A stretch of 64,000 nucleotides of DNA from Micromussa lordhowensis (GCA_964020085.1 OZ026598.1:21114129-21178128), one strand, 5' to 3'; positions 22,401 through 33,468 are shown, counted from the stretch's first letter. A program made the numbers and translations. The notes: a model not told the origin generated them from the letters alone.

Positions 22401-22614
22401 GGAGGAGAAGACACAAGATAACCTCCGTGTAAACTTCCTAAGCAAAAAAAATGAATTTTTCTACTGGCCACAAATTCCCGATAGAGACGATGTTAGTCCA
22501 AAATTCATAGTCTATCCTAAAGTTAAAATTCAATGCTTAGGGAGAAAGTACAAGGTAGGCGAGGAGGAAAAGATTAATCAGGCATTCGCAGGATTTTCAA
22601 GGAAATATTTTTGA
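19410..22614 (+). CDS. Modular small-exon gene with C-terminal Tudor-like domain
   Basis: Exons supported by acceptor, donor and frame: 19410-19531, 19618-19701, 19944-20024, 20206-20271, 20363-20428, 20516-20581, 20874-20939, 21075-21173, 21257-21289, 21386-21445, 21631-21756, 21945-21985 and 22318-22614 (TGA). From the second to the eleventh all begin and end in phase 0 with lengths divisible by three. The protein is Ser/Thr/Lys/Glu-rich with acidic casein-kinase-like motifs (SGTSSEEDD, SDDSEDSDGD, SGTSEDDE) alternating with basic ones (KKVMSQEKPKLK). The 98-residue last exon, DDWVAVAYSGCDKCYIGQV ... EFFYWPQIPD, resembles a Tudor/chromo-type barrel. The step between 21756 and 21945 does not keep phase, so a frameshift or a missed exon is likely. 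The 5' exon is not identified. Confidence 0.6.
20206..20581 (+). repeat. Tandem triplication of a 66-bp exon with its introns
   Basis: Exons at 20206, 20363 and 20516 are each 66 bp and encode variants of K-Q-x-I-G-S-K-T-S-x-x-x-I. The intron text between them (atgcacgacaat, then tatctgct) also recurs, so the unit of about 155 bp was duplicated genomically. Confidence 0.88.
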
Positions 22615-22630
22615 GCGAATTGCGCTGTGT

Positions 22631-22934
22631 CTAAATGACCGACAGCCGGTCAAGGTTTTAAATTCACTAAGTGACCTGCAGTCAGATAGTTTTGTTAAAA
22701 TCAGAGAAACAAAAAGATTTATCTAATCCAAAGTATGCTTTCTCGATAAAGAAATACTAAGCGCTTCCATGGAGCGTTATTAGCCGGGCTATTTTTCACT
22801 CATTTATGTAAGACGTGAATTTATCGCTGGGCTCACTAGGTGAAGCAAGTTATAATACTATGCGCGTGGCACCGATTGTGAAGTGTGCGACTGCCGGTCA
22901 AGGTTTTAAAGTCAATAAATGACCGGCAATCGGT
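22631..22934. repeat. Direct repeat pair near the element's right arm
   Basis: A ~50-bp phrase beginning gccggtcaaggttttaaa and ending with a gaccgg/gacctg motif occurs at about 22636-22690 and again at about 22888-22934. It lies between the last exon and the right inverted repeat, and may be a subterminal binding-site cluster or an older repeat. Confidence 0.6.
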
Positions 22935-22984
22935 ATTTTGTTCCAACTATTCAGAAAAACTAGTGGATTTAAGTTTTCTACCGT

Positions 22985-23576
22985 TTTTGATCATGATACA
23001 TGCGACTAATACCTAAGAGAAATCGGATCATCTTGTAGGTTTTCATTCTGTATTAATAATCATTTCCTTTGTGAATCTAAGTAGCTTAATCAGGTCGAAA
23101 TTGAACGTTGTTGTGCATCAGATCAATTGAACACAACACTGGCATTGCAAGCCGGACAATCAGTGCTTGGGGCGTAAAACGAAAACAAGAGCGCAAGTGG
23201 AAAAATGACCAAGTCTCCTTCAGTCGCTTTCACATTTTCCCACGACCATTTTTTCCACTGACACCCATTTTACTTCATGCCCGATGGACCGAGTAAAAAA
23301 ACGATCCATGTGAACTCCACTGTTACTCTTGCCAAATAAAGTACATCATTCAGATTTGAGTTACAACGGCTTATTATGCTAGTGTGTAGCTCGCGCGAAG
23401 TGTGTAACGCCACACTTTCGCTGTTCACTCTTTCTTAGATTATGAATGTAAAGTTTCCACTTTGCTTCACAGCACTTTTGTTTAATCTATTCCTTTCTTA
23501 TTTCTCTTGAATACTCGAAGCATTGCATGTCCCAATCCCGGGGTCCCAATGCTGACATGTGCAGCCGAAAAATGTC
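22985..23576 (-). repeat. Right ~600-bp inverted repeat arm
   Basis: Reverse complement of the left arm 16270-16890; outer edge ends at aaatgtcact (23576). Just outside, the sequence aaatccctgtt differs from the left flank. Confidence 0.85.
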
Positions 23577-25781
23577 ACTAAATCCCTGTTAAGTGACATA
23601 CATCCCGACCAGCCTGCAGTCATTGTCACTATCAACTCAGCAGGATTGCCCGTTGAAATGGTCAACAAGAGCTTTGCAGCAGCCGAATACAAAATTTTGA
23701 TGAAACGTCCAAATGCAGTGAATTTGTTTTACAACGCAGGAAACAGGGAACACGTCAAAGGTCAGTGGGTATTTCTACTTTGGTGCGACGATATATCGAT
23801 TTTAGATCCCACATGCACAGGTTCAGAATGCATCCTTTGTAGCTTTATGAAGGCAGTTAGTGCCCTAGAAATGTTCACAGAATCTTACGCCTACATTTAG
23901 GCTATGTTGAATTCATAGTTGGTGTTAAATAGGATAGAATTTAATTACAAATGACGAAATGGTAGCATACAAAATGAACAGCAAGACACTGCCGTCCAGA
24001 ATAGACGTACACTGTACCAATTTGTGTCAATGATTTGTGATACCTTTCAAAACAAGAATTTTAAAGTTTAGAACAAAACTATTCAATGTATTTAGATGTT
24101 TTTAGGCAATTACGGCGCCAGTTTCATCAGGAACAATTTTGGCGGGATTAAAAATGAAATTTGCGCGGTAAAAATAGCTCTTAATTATTTCATTTACCTT
24201 GACAAATGCTAAGCATCAAAGTTGCTTGCTTTAAGGGAATAATTCATCGGGAGTCAAGCTAGTGGATTGAAACGCGATTGTTAATAGTAAGAAAATGGCT
24301 TACGCATGAATACGGCATTTTTAAAAAAGCTTTTCTCGAGTACACATGTGTAGTCGGCCGATTCACGTCGTTGCGTGCGGTCGATAAAGTCGGCGTAGGT
24401 ATATATGACAGGTATCAGATAACTGCAGCAAAATGTGTTTTTCAGTTTTAATCAGGTACGCACTTCTTAGCTTCATGGAGATAAAATTTATTAGCTCTTT
24501 TAGACAAAACTATATCTCATTTGGTAGCCCAAATCGAAAACTCAAACCAACGAAAGTTATGGGGCCGGGAAAAATCATCAAGCACTGGATGTTAACATGT
24601 TCACCGCAATCAAATTCATCGAGTTTCAATATCACGAAAATTTGCTCATACGCAATGACATAAAAAACTATTCTTTGAAGTTGCGTTAACCAAAGCAAAT
24701 GTGAGAAGCATCTGCCTCCGAGAAGTGTTTTGACGATGCCTGATTTCATCCTCGTAATTCCATCGAACCATATTTAAGCTTAATACTAACAGCAGATGTC
24801 ACAGTGACAGTGTCTTAAGAGAGCTTAAATTAGTAAGAACGTACATGCAAACCAGATGTGGGTCAGCCAATTTTTTTCTTTTATAGGTATATTCTTCAAT
24901 ACTCTACTGTACATAAAATGTTTCATGCGTTAGGTTTAAGTCTTGAATGCTGGTGCATTTTATCGTTGCAATGTTATGCAACAGTACACCGATAATAAAC
25001 GATAACGATAAACGCATGTACCTGTATTTCATTTCTTTCTGCCGACAAATGTGCTAGTTAGACATTTGGTCAGTAGGAAAGTCGTCTATGTGACGATACC
25101 GCGATAATTCAACGATACGCCTCATTCTGTTTTTGGCTGTAACAGTAGTCACGTACACACAAACGTACGTGTTAAAATAATGGCGCGCTCTTTATGCGGT
25201 TTGACAGATTTCCATTAAGCTTAAGCTGAGGGTCGCTGGAACAAGCGTAGTATTGTACATGTAGTTTAAATTACACGGAGAAAGATATTCTGTTTTAAAT
25301 TCTTAAGGGCTATTGGTGAATTTCGCTAACGTTATCCAAGGTATGGCGACCATTATCCATGATTATTCTGTTATCGGATAACACTATTCTCATGGGGTAT
25401 AATAGACCGATAAGTGGCTAACATTAGCCAAGCTAATCATCTTCAGTAAAGGATATCTCTGATTGGCTCTAATGGTCAATAATGGCCGATAATGAATAAC
25501 AGTTTTTAGTACCAATTATAATGAAAAAGTACCAATTAAAATGAAAAGGTGTTGTATGTGAACATTAGTTTTTTGTTATTACTAGCAAAAGGAAAGATTT
25601 GAAGAAAAATAATTAAATTTCAAATATGAGGGTTTAGAGGAATAAATTATGCATAGACTATACTTTATGGGCCACATGCTCACAAAGGGGGGTCTTTCTC
25701 CACACAGGGTTTGAAGAGGAAGGCACAAGTAGTGGAGGAAATGATTAGATGAATAAAGCACACAAGAAGAGAGGGGAATAG
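23577..25781. other. Mostly non-coding; one unplaced ORF at its left edge
   Basis: A plus-strand open block from about 23580 to 23900 reads HPDQPAVIVTINSAGLPV, NKSFAAAEYKILMKRPN and REHVKGQWVFLLWCDD. It is protein-like in composition but of no family I recognise, and begins right at the outer edge of the inverted repeat, so it might be an exon cut by the insertion. The remainder is AT-rich with short ORFs only. Confidence 0.35.
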
Positions 25782-28700
25782 AGGAAGATGAAGGGTGCTC
25801 CACATGCGAGGAGTTAAAAGCTCAGCTAAAATGTTTAGCTGAAAAAAACAATCAGTTAGAGGGGCGTCTTCAGATGGAAAAGGACCTTCACCAAAGGGAT
25901 ATGGAGGACCTCCAAGCTAGACACGCAAAGTTAAAGGAAGAGAGTGAGAAACTGGTTGCAGAGCTAAAAAGACTAAAGCAAAAACCAAGGGAGATTCTTT
26001 CATCCACCACTACCAGTAACTTAGCTACCACTTCAGAATCTCCTGTTCTTCGGGGTCTTGCAGTCATTCAAGGTATGTGAATTCTTAAGTCAAGTTGACC
26101 ATCTGATCGTATTAGCAAGTTACATTAGATTTCAATACTCAACACATTCTTATTTCACATTTAGACAACAAATTCAATATGTTGAACAGATCACTTATTA
26201 AAACGTCAAGGTCAACAATCCTTGTAGACAGGTCAATTTCTTTTTACACATCTGCATATCTGATCATGGGTTTTTACACTCTCAACTTTGCATCACATTT
26301 GAGCATAAGAACATTAGAATTGAAAAATTAATGGCCTTTTCAAAAGTCACACCATCGTGAAATAGAACTGAAGTTAGTACAAGTGACAAGGAATAAAAAC
26401 AAAACTTAATAAATTTTCCTTGCAGAAGAAAATAGGGAATCATCAGTGCATCCCAGGAGTAATAATCTGCAAGGTATGTATGTTATGTGAGTGCTGTATA
26501 TAGTGTTGGTTGGGCAGCATGTGTACCAACATATATTTCTGAATTAATGCCTTATGGCTTTTACCATGCACTTGTCAGTAAGCCACCAAAGTGATAAACA
26601 AATGTGAAAAATAACTATTTTTTTAAACCCACCCCGAGTCAATAATTACGTAATGGTACTGCATTCTTTTAAATTTTAGCGTTTTTCTAAACAAAACAAT
26701 TTAAAATGCTCAAAACAACAAAAAATAGCTTAACTGTTTGGTCTTAACTCAGTTCACTCAATTATCTCAATAACTCTTAACTCAATTAATCTAACAATTT
26801 ATCTAAGCTTTGTGGAAGGTTCATAGTTATTTACACCTCACATAAACTCATACTACCATGACAAAATTTAGTTGGGAGAAAGTTTTGTTTTAGTGAAATC
26901 TTAGATCTGGGTACTTGATACCAGGAGAAAGGACTTAATAAATAATTGAGGACTGTGCAGAGTTGCTAAAGCATGCCACAAACAAGCCATCATTCTCAAA
27001 GGCAACATACTAAGAAGATTCTTCATCATGTAATGTGTATTTCTTGTTTTGTGTTTTCTAGTATTCTTTGCCTTATTGTAATATCTCTTTTCTTCAGTGA
27101 CTGCCAGCCCTCCAGTTGCATCTTCACTAACAGAAAATTCAGAGAAAGGTAAGTTGCTTTGAAGGCCACTGCCCACAGTGTCAAGTTTGTATTACAGTTT
27201 TTCATTTCTATTTCAAATTTAGATTACAAGCTCAAAATTCTAATGAGGTGATAGTTGATGAGTGTGAAGGCTGATTCAACTGTTGTCTGATAGAAACCAA
27301 GAACAAATAATCTAGTGGATTTAATAGAATTCTAACTGAAATTGCATTCAAATTATTTTTGGTCTCAGTATCAAACTTCAAACTTGTTAGAGAGTTCGCA
27401 CAGACTAATTTGTGAATTTGAAATTTGCCGTGTATGTGCACTTATCAGTGTCTAAACCCTTTTGACAGCTGAAAGTGTGCAATGGCTTAGCAAATCAGAT
27501 TGCAGCATTTGCATTAGCATACTAATAGAATCCTATAAATTAGTTTTAAAACAAAAGTGCAAGTTTGGGAAAACAAGAAAATTCCAACAACTTCTTTCCA
27601 ATATCTTTATTGTGTCATAGAAGTACAGATGTTATCACACACTTTCTTATGTGTATTTTCCAAATTTAAGGGTTCGGTGGAAAAAGGGCGGTAGTGATTT
27701 TTGGCTAAAAATGAACATTGCCAAAACCGCTCCAAATTTGGCATGTACGTTTGTTTAGGTGTATTAAACAATGTGCTGCCTTTTTTTTCGCCATACGTTG
27801 CTTCGTTTTCGAGAAATAACGTATGCAAAAAACGTCGGTTTTCCTAGCGGCATCTTTTCATCGAACGCGAAACAAAAGAAACCTATTGTGTTTCTTTTGT
27901 TTCGCGGAACAATGAAATCAGCGAAGCTTTGAATGACTTCTAGTTGTTGGAGCCAATACTAGTTAAATATATATAAAATTAACACTTGCCCGCTAAAGAT
28001 GTCTGGTTAGCACCATCGGTTAAGGCGCTATGCTAGCAGCGGCTTTGAATTTTGTCGGGACACGGGTTCGACTCGACGTCGGCCCATTTTTCTTTTCCTT
28101 TCATTTATCATCTTCTGATCTTTTTCACATCAAAACAAACGTCAAAATAGCCGGGATTGTCGATACTCCTTTAGATCAACCGTTTAAGTTGGCATCGAAA
28201 TCCACCTTCGATAATGAAGATCCGGAAATTTCGAAAGATTCGGCCGTCGAAAAGAACGTCCCTTATATTTTCGGCCAATTTTGAGAGTTCTCAGAAATGT
28301 TTACATGTAAGCTGCAAAGTCACCGAAGTGCCGCATTCGCCGCTAGTTGTTCGAGCGATACAAGTTTTAACTTACGTTATTTCATTACAAACTTAGCGTT
28401 GCTTCTTTAGTTCAATCGATTAAGGCGCCGCTGTTCGCTTACTTTTGTCGCGACATCGGTTCGATACGAGGTCAGTCTATTTTTTTCGCTATTTCACCTC
28501 TTCTTTCAATAACCAAAACAACTCGACGCTGCTAAAATTAACCGTCTAAATTCTCATCGAAACTCACCTCTGACTGTCAAATAAAGTTCCACCGAGACTG
28601 TAAAATTGCGCGCCGTCGTTGATATTAAATGTAAAACTTTTTAGTATGACTTATGTGTGTGAGAAGCTGACACTGTTGACTAATTTAACAGCAAAACTTT

Positions 28701-30197
28701 GTCTGTCTACGAGCATCACGTGATCGAAGGTCTCTCTTTTCCTCGAAGAACGCAAAACGAATAAGCGTGCGAACGTGACTGTGAGCGTGACGTTGGAGCG
28801 GCTCGTCTCCCAAAACCCACGCTACCAGCGTGGTACGCACGTCACGCACGCACGCTTACTTGTTTTACGTTCTTTCCCACGTATTTTCGAGGAAAAGAGA
28901 GACTCCTCGCAGTCTAGACCCAAATTTATAGAGCTTTGTAGGGAGACGCCATGTTTGTGTCTTTCAGAAGAACACAAACATGGTGGCTGTAAAGTAACAG
29001 AAACACCTGTCATTGAGTTATGCTATTGAAACGAAAAATTATATTGCTCTAGAGATCCGACACATTGAAATAAATGCTTCTTCTAGTGCAAGCACTGTTT
29101 AGTTAGCAAAAACTAATGCGATAACTCTTCTTTTGACCTCCGCGACAGCCTTCTCGGGTCGCCATTGTCATGTGGTGTCCTGTCACGCAACGCTAAAACA
29201 GAAATGTCAAGTTCCTATAGGGTCTTTTAGCCGATGAAACTAAAACCTCAGACCAAGGGTAATATTCAATTTTGGAATATGATTACGTCACATGAAAATC
29301 AAGAATTCAGAGGCCTGACATTGAGTCTTGGGTTGCACCGTGACGCAATTAAAAAAAATGATAACGTTATATGTGACAAATAAATAAGACGCGTCTCTAA
29401 CTTTCAGGTCTGTGCGTTTTCCCAAACTTCAAATACTTGTCGAAATATTTTGCACAAGTATGCAGCCGCCATGTTGGTGTACCTCCAAAGGATACCAACA
29501 TGACGGCCGATATTGCTGATACAGTGTTCGGTCTCCCGTGGTGACGCCTGTCAAAAAACGGTAATTACATTGCACTAAACTTGACACTACACAGGCACGC
29601 TGCACCCCATGGTTTGTTTAGTCATATATATGTTTGGATCCGGAGTGATTTTTCTTTACAAATTGGTCTGCATCGACTGTGCTTAACCTTTATCGACTCC
29701 AGAAAATTACGTTTCAATTTTCAGTAAATTTTAAGTAAACATGGTGAGATCAAGTGACAGCTTAAGCATGACAGTAACCTGCAATAACTGGATTTCCTAA
29801 TGCGGCCAGTTCATATCAACTTCAGCGGCTCTTGTTATTTTTTCGAAGAGAGCCTCTCAAAAGAAGAGGGTGTCAGTTGTCAACACAACTTAGAACATTG
29901 CATATGGAGCTCTTAAACTAATCTAATTTTGTTTAGCTTGGTCTCCAGCTGTTACCGACACCGAGTACGCGTCATCACAGTGGTCAGAAAAGAGACCCAG
30001 AAAAGGTGTTGCCTGTTAGAAAAAGTGGATTTGCCCAGGGCGTAGTAAGCCAATCTGCAACGTGTCTGAGTTTCTATTAAGTTTCCTTTCCTATACCCGG
30101 CTACAAGTCTAACTCTTTTAAAATGGTCTTTCAATTCAATGCAATTTGTTTTCCTTTTTTCCTTTCCGTCTTTTCAGCGACGCAAGCACTGATGTAA
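25782..30197 (+). CDS. Coiled-coil protein gene, 3' exons
   Basis: Five exons in matching phase 1 are supported: about 25782-26072, 26426-26473, 27098-27148, 29937-30005 and 30178-30197 (TAA). The first has a CxxC (CSTCEEL) and about 60 residues of heptad coiled coil (LKAQLKCLAEKNNQLEGRL, then LQARHAKLKEESEKLVAEL), then a Ser/Thr-rich tail. Later exons are short and low in complexity (ENRESSVHPRS, TASPPVASSL, WSPAVTDTEYASSQWSEK). I do not recognise the family. The donor at 30006 (gtgttg) is weak; read-through would stop four codons later. The 2.8-kb intron before exon 29937 contains the left arm of the long inverted repeat. The 5' end was not found. Confidence 0.6.
27866..27906. repeat. 17-bp perfect stem hairpin
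   Basis: Arms cgcgaaacaaaagaaac and gtttcttttgtttcgcg enclose a 7-nt loop. It lies just before the long inverted repeat arm. Confidence 0.85.
28008..28076 (+). promoter_or_regulatory. tRNA-like A/B box region 1
   Basis: The text tagcaccatcggttaaggcg resembles a tRNA-Leu/Ser A box and D loop, and gggttcgactcgacg a B box, spaced as in tRNA genes. The full sequence does not fold into a convincing tRNA, so this reads as a tRNA-derived, pol III-type promoter inside a repeat. A copy is present in the right arm. Confidence 0.5.
28409..28469 (+). promoter_or_regulatory. tRNA-like A/B box region 2
   Basis: A second, related unit about 400 bp downstream: ttagttcaatcgattaaggc followed by atcggttcgatacgagg. 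Again similar to tRNA A and B boxes in order and spacing. Confidence 0.45.
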
Positions 30198-30659
30198 ATG
30201 TAGACTTTCTACCTTGTGCATTGTCCTTTGTGCTCTGTTCGCTGTGCTTTGCATTCACTGCGAGTATCTGCCTCCTGTCACTGTCACTATCCAAATTGCA
30301 GACAAAGTTTCCTTTGCTTTCCTATTATCTCTTCGACTATTTGCAACTACTTGTGACTTAGTTGGGAATCAGCCCCTGATAAACGTGTCTCTAAAATTTG
30401 CCTTGTTGAAGTAATTTAATGGATAATATTATTTTCCTGTTGATTAATGATTATAACTGGTCATGTTGGACTAATAGTTTGCAAGTATTTTGTGATCGAG
30501 CTTTAACCAAGTGACGAACCGAATTTCGCTAGAAAGTCAGATACTTGAGAAAAATTTCTCTTCACATTGAGCTGATTTGAAACGGAAGTTAATTGTATAA
30601 ACTAGTCTTGATTGGGACAACTGAGTTCATTCTGAGCTAGAGAGTGAACTAGCAAGACG

Positions 30660-31436
30660 ATGACAACGCTGTATGCTCTTTTCCTGTTGTGCTGCCTTTT
30701 GGTTCCTAGTGGGGCAATGCAGTGTGTTAATGTTTCTGAAGAAGTACGGCGCATATGCCCGTTCTACAATCAAACTGTTGAGGGGCATCTGCCCGAGATT
30801 GACCGGAATGGAGTGATTTTTCATTTTCGACAACTTTTCCACGCTAGATGTTCGCCGCTCACAAAGATTTTTATTTGCTCAAGTTTGTTCCCGTTATGTT
30901 TGCCTTCTGGAGTTGTCCTGCCCTGCCGTGATGTTTGTTTATCCGTTTACACGTCCTGCCACCACATTGTTTTGCTGCACGGTTTTGAATGGCCTGAATT
31001 TCTCAACTGCAATAAGCTGCCTGCACATCCAGGTTTATGTTTATCACCACCGTCACCAACACCATCGTTTTCAGTTCCATCTGCCTCTTCAGTACTGTCC
31101 ACTTCTTCGCCTTCTTCTGCTTCGTTTACTTCTTGGTATTATTGTTTTATTATACTGGGCCCGCTGCTTTTTGCTCTACTTGGATTTTATTGTAAACGTT
31201 TATTTTGTTGTAAACAATCTGCTCCTGGTCAAGAACACGGCGTACGTTTTACCGAAAATTCTGTTTCCTTTTCGTCGCCATTAGAAGCACCGTCACTGCC
31301 ACAAGACCAGCCACAAGACCAGCCACCAGATCATCCCCCACCTCCTCCACCACTACCACTAAAGAAAAGACATTGGAACCCTGTTTATGTTAACACTAAC
31401 AACACTACACTTTATGCCACTGCTGACCTTTATTAA
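30660..31436 (+). CDS. Single-pass Frizzled-CRD membrane protein A
   Basis: An intronless frame of 258 codons. Residues 1-19 are a signal peptide. Residues 22-127 are a Frizzled-type cysteine-rich domain with all ten cysteines in order (22, 33, 64, 73, 80, 89, 93, 100, 117, 127) and hallmarks VVLPCRDVC and FEWPEFLNC. A Ser/Pro/Thr stalk follows (128-158), one membrane helix (about 159-177), a juxtamembrane CKRLFCCK, then a cytoplasmic tail with a Pro run (226-233) and Y243 in VYVNT, plus LYATADLY at the end. CRDs bind Wnt or lipid ligands in known families, but the seven-helix part of Frizzled is absent. YVN fits the Grb2 SH2 pattern Y-x-N (inference). A paralogue lies at 47805-48710. Confidence 0.88.
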   Translation: MTTLYALFLLCCLLVPSGAMQCVNVSEEVRRICPFYNQTVEGHLPEIDRNGVIFHFRQLFHARCSPLTKIFICSSLFPLCLPSGVVLPCRDVCLSVYTSCHHIVLLHGFEWPEFLNCNKLPAHPGLCLSPPSPTPSFSVPSASSVLSTSSPSSASFTSWYYCFIILGPLLFALLGFYCKRLFCCKQSAPGQEHGVRFTENSVSFSSPLEAPSLPQDQPQDQPPDHPPPPPPLPLKKRHWNPVYVNTNNTTLYATADLY

Positions 31437-32453
31437 TATTGATCATATTCTTTTTCTTTTTCCGCATTTCCGCCATGAACACAGTTTGTTGTCGATGCTT
31501 GATTTTTTTAGTTATAATCCTCTTCATTTTGCACTTCTTTTTAGTCAGTACGTAAGTAAATAAGTGGTTAATTTTAACATTGTTTTTGTTTTAGACCTTA
31601 AGGAAGAGTGACTCGTTTGGTTTAATGTATAACTAATAAGTCGATCAACCGATTGTCAATCTCATATTTTTATTTGCTTCTCACTCTCTTGCATTTGTAT
31701 TACAGTAAAATCGATGCACATATTTCTACAGAATAATGCGATTTGAATTGTGTTTTGGAATTGTGTATGGATAAGTAGTTTGCTTCGATGAATGCAGTAG
31801 TGTCATTGATTGTTTGCATTTTGTTTACATGTTACTTCTCAGTGCAGATAACTTCCGCCGTCTCCGCCATGATTTATCAACCCACGTGGATCGGCATCAG
31901 CGCGACTCGTAATATGAAATCGAAGCTAGCGATCAAATTACCCACCCCTTATGAGTGGTGATCAAATGCCCACCCCCGGGAAGACTAAGTTCATCAAATT
32001 CCCTCCCTCCCGGATAGGAAAAGGCGTCAAATGCCCACTTGGAGTATAGCTAACTGTTGCTGCTCATCCAAAATAAACTCCTCAATTTTGCTGACAGTAA
32101 TGGTGGATCAACAATGATAAAAACGTCACTGCCGTTTGTGTCAATGATGTTGCTTTATTGAAGTATATTACTCAAGTGTATAAATTTGGCAGCTGATAAA
32201 TGAACAGATTAGGAAATGAAACTAACAAGACATAGCTGGTATTATATATTTTCAATTTTATCCAAACGATGACAGAACATTAACGAAGTTTAGTCTTTCT
32301 CGGTAGTTAATAAAAGACATCAAACCAAAACTATGTTGACGTTGGAAGTGCTGATGACATGATGCTGTCCAGCATCAATGGCTTGATAATTCGAAATGGA
32401 AAGATAAACATTGCCGTCGAACGCTATATGCCGGTTACCGTCTAAGTGATACT
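31437..32453. other. No gene seen
   Basis: 3' flank of the Frizzled-CRD gene. Around 31920-32040 a low-complexity phrase (gatcaaattaccc, gatcaaatgccc, gcgtcaaatgccc) repeats three times. Otherwise AT-rich. Confidence 0.4.
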
Positions 32454-32764
<311 letters not shown>

Positions 32765-33071
32765 ATAAGTGTTACTGAAATCAGCGCTATAGTAAAATTG
32801 GCCTCGGTTTGCTCATCCCTTCTTGCGAGATATTGTGGTCAAACATGTAGACCGCAGACATCTCGCACTACAAACGCAACAGTCAGCTCTACTGGAGCAA
32901 GTTTTAAACTAAAGAGAGTAACGTTGCGAACAAATTTACAGAGCCAGTATGGAGCCGCCATACGGAGATACGGTGAAAGTGGATGGAAGAAAGAGCTCCT
33001 GCCCAGGTCTTGTAGCATATTGAATTGGCAACTGAATAAATAAATGAATAAAAAAGCTTCACGATTACATC

Positions 33072-33468
33072 CCCCCCGGGGGGGGGGTACTCCCTATAAT
33101 GGCCTATACAAGAAGGCTCCGCCCGAAAGGGGTACCTTTTTCATGCTTCAGGTATATAAAAGGGTAGGGATTTCACAAGTTGAGGTATATGAAAGGGTAG
33201 GGAAATCGGTCATTTAGTTATTTAAAAGGGCCTTTAATCATAATATTTCGGATAGACGCCCCTTATGGCTGTATCAATTTATTTATTAAGCACTACATGA
33301 AAATGACAACAAGACTTCCTAAAGTAGGTATGTGAAAGGGGTACCTTTTTTCAATAAAAGGTATATAAAAAGGGGTACTTTTTCTGCCAAAATGGTATAT
33401 AAAAGGGTAAGGGGTTGGACGTCGGGGCGGAGCCTCCCCGTATTAAACTTTGTTATGTACCCCCCGGG
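33072..33468. mobile_element. ~397-bp MITE with 8-bp target duplication (hAT-like)
   Basis: Flanked by the direct repeat attacatc (33064-33071 and 33469-33476). Ends are G/C runs: cccccggggggg then tactccct on the left and gtaccccccggg on the right. The interior repeats phrases such as ggtatataaaagggta. An 8-bp duplication is typical of hAT elements (established). Confidence 0.75.

Larger units (their letters stand above)
16270..23576. mobile_element. Candidate 7.3-kb DNA element with ~600-bp terminal inverted repeats
   Basis: Both ends start agtgacatttttcggctg (left on plus at 16270, right on minus from 23576). The similarity runs inward about 600 bp (to about 16890 and 22985) with several indels. 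Outside this point the flanks differ, so the inverted repeats have a sharp outer edge. The interior holds two divergent multi-exon genes, 17842-18990 on minus and 19410-22614 on plus. No catalytic DDE domain is recognised, so it may be non-autonomous, degraded, or of a family I do not know. No target duplication is visible. The alternative is two unrelated insertions of one repeat in opposite orientation. Confidence 0.6.
27963..29507 (+). repeat. Left arm of a ~1.55-kb inverted repeat
   Basis: Nearly identical to the reverse complement of 62401-64000. Encoded ORFs in the two arms give identical 84-, 63- and 60-residue translations, with only scattered differences (e.g. ttcgagg versus tttgagg near 28885) and one ~55-bp indel. 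The inner end is a hairpin of ccgccatgttggtg type. The outer end is not resolved because the partner runs off the window. Confidence 0.92.

Noticed and set aside
28008..28090. Functional tRNA-Leu gene
   Set aside because: A and B boxes are present, but the acceptor and anticodon stems do not pair convincingly, so only a tRNA-like promoter was kept.
28775..29029. 84-codon ORF identical in both inverted arms (also 62933-63187)
   Set aside because: Identity is explained by the near-identical repeat arms; the ORF contains the hairpin sequence and has no domain.
32798..33043. 81-codon ORF next to the fold-back element
   Set aside because: No domain, no splice context; composition compatible with chance.
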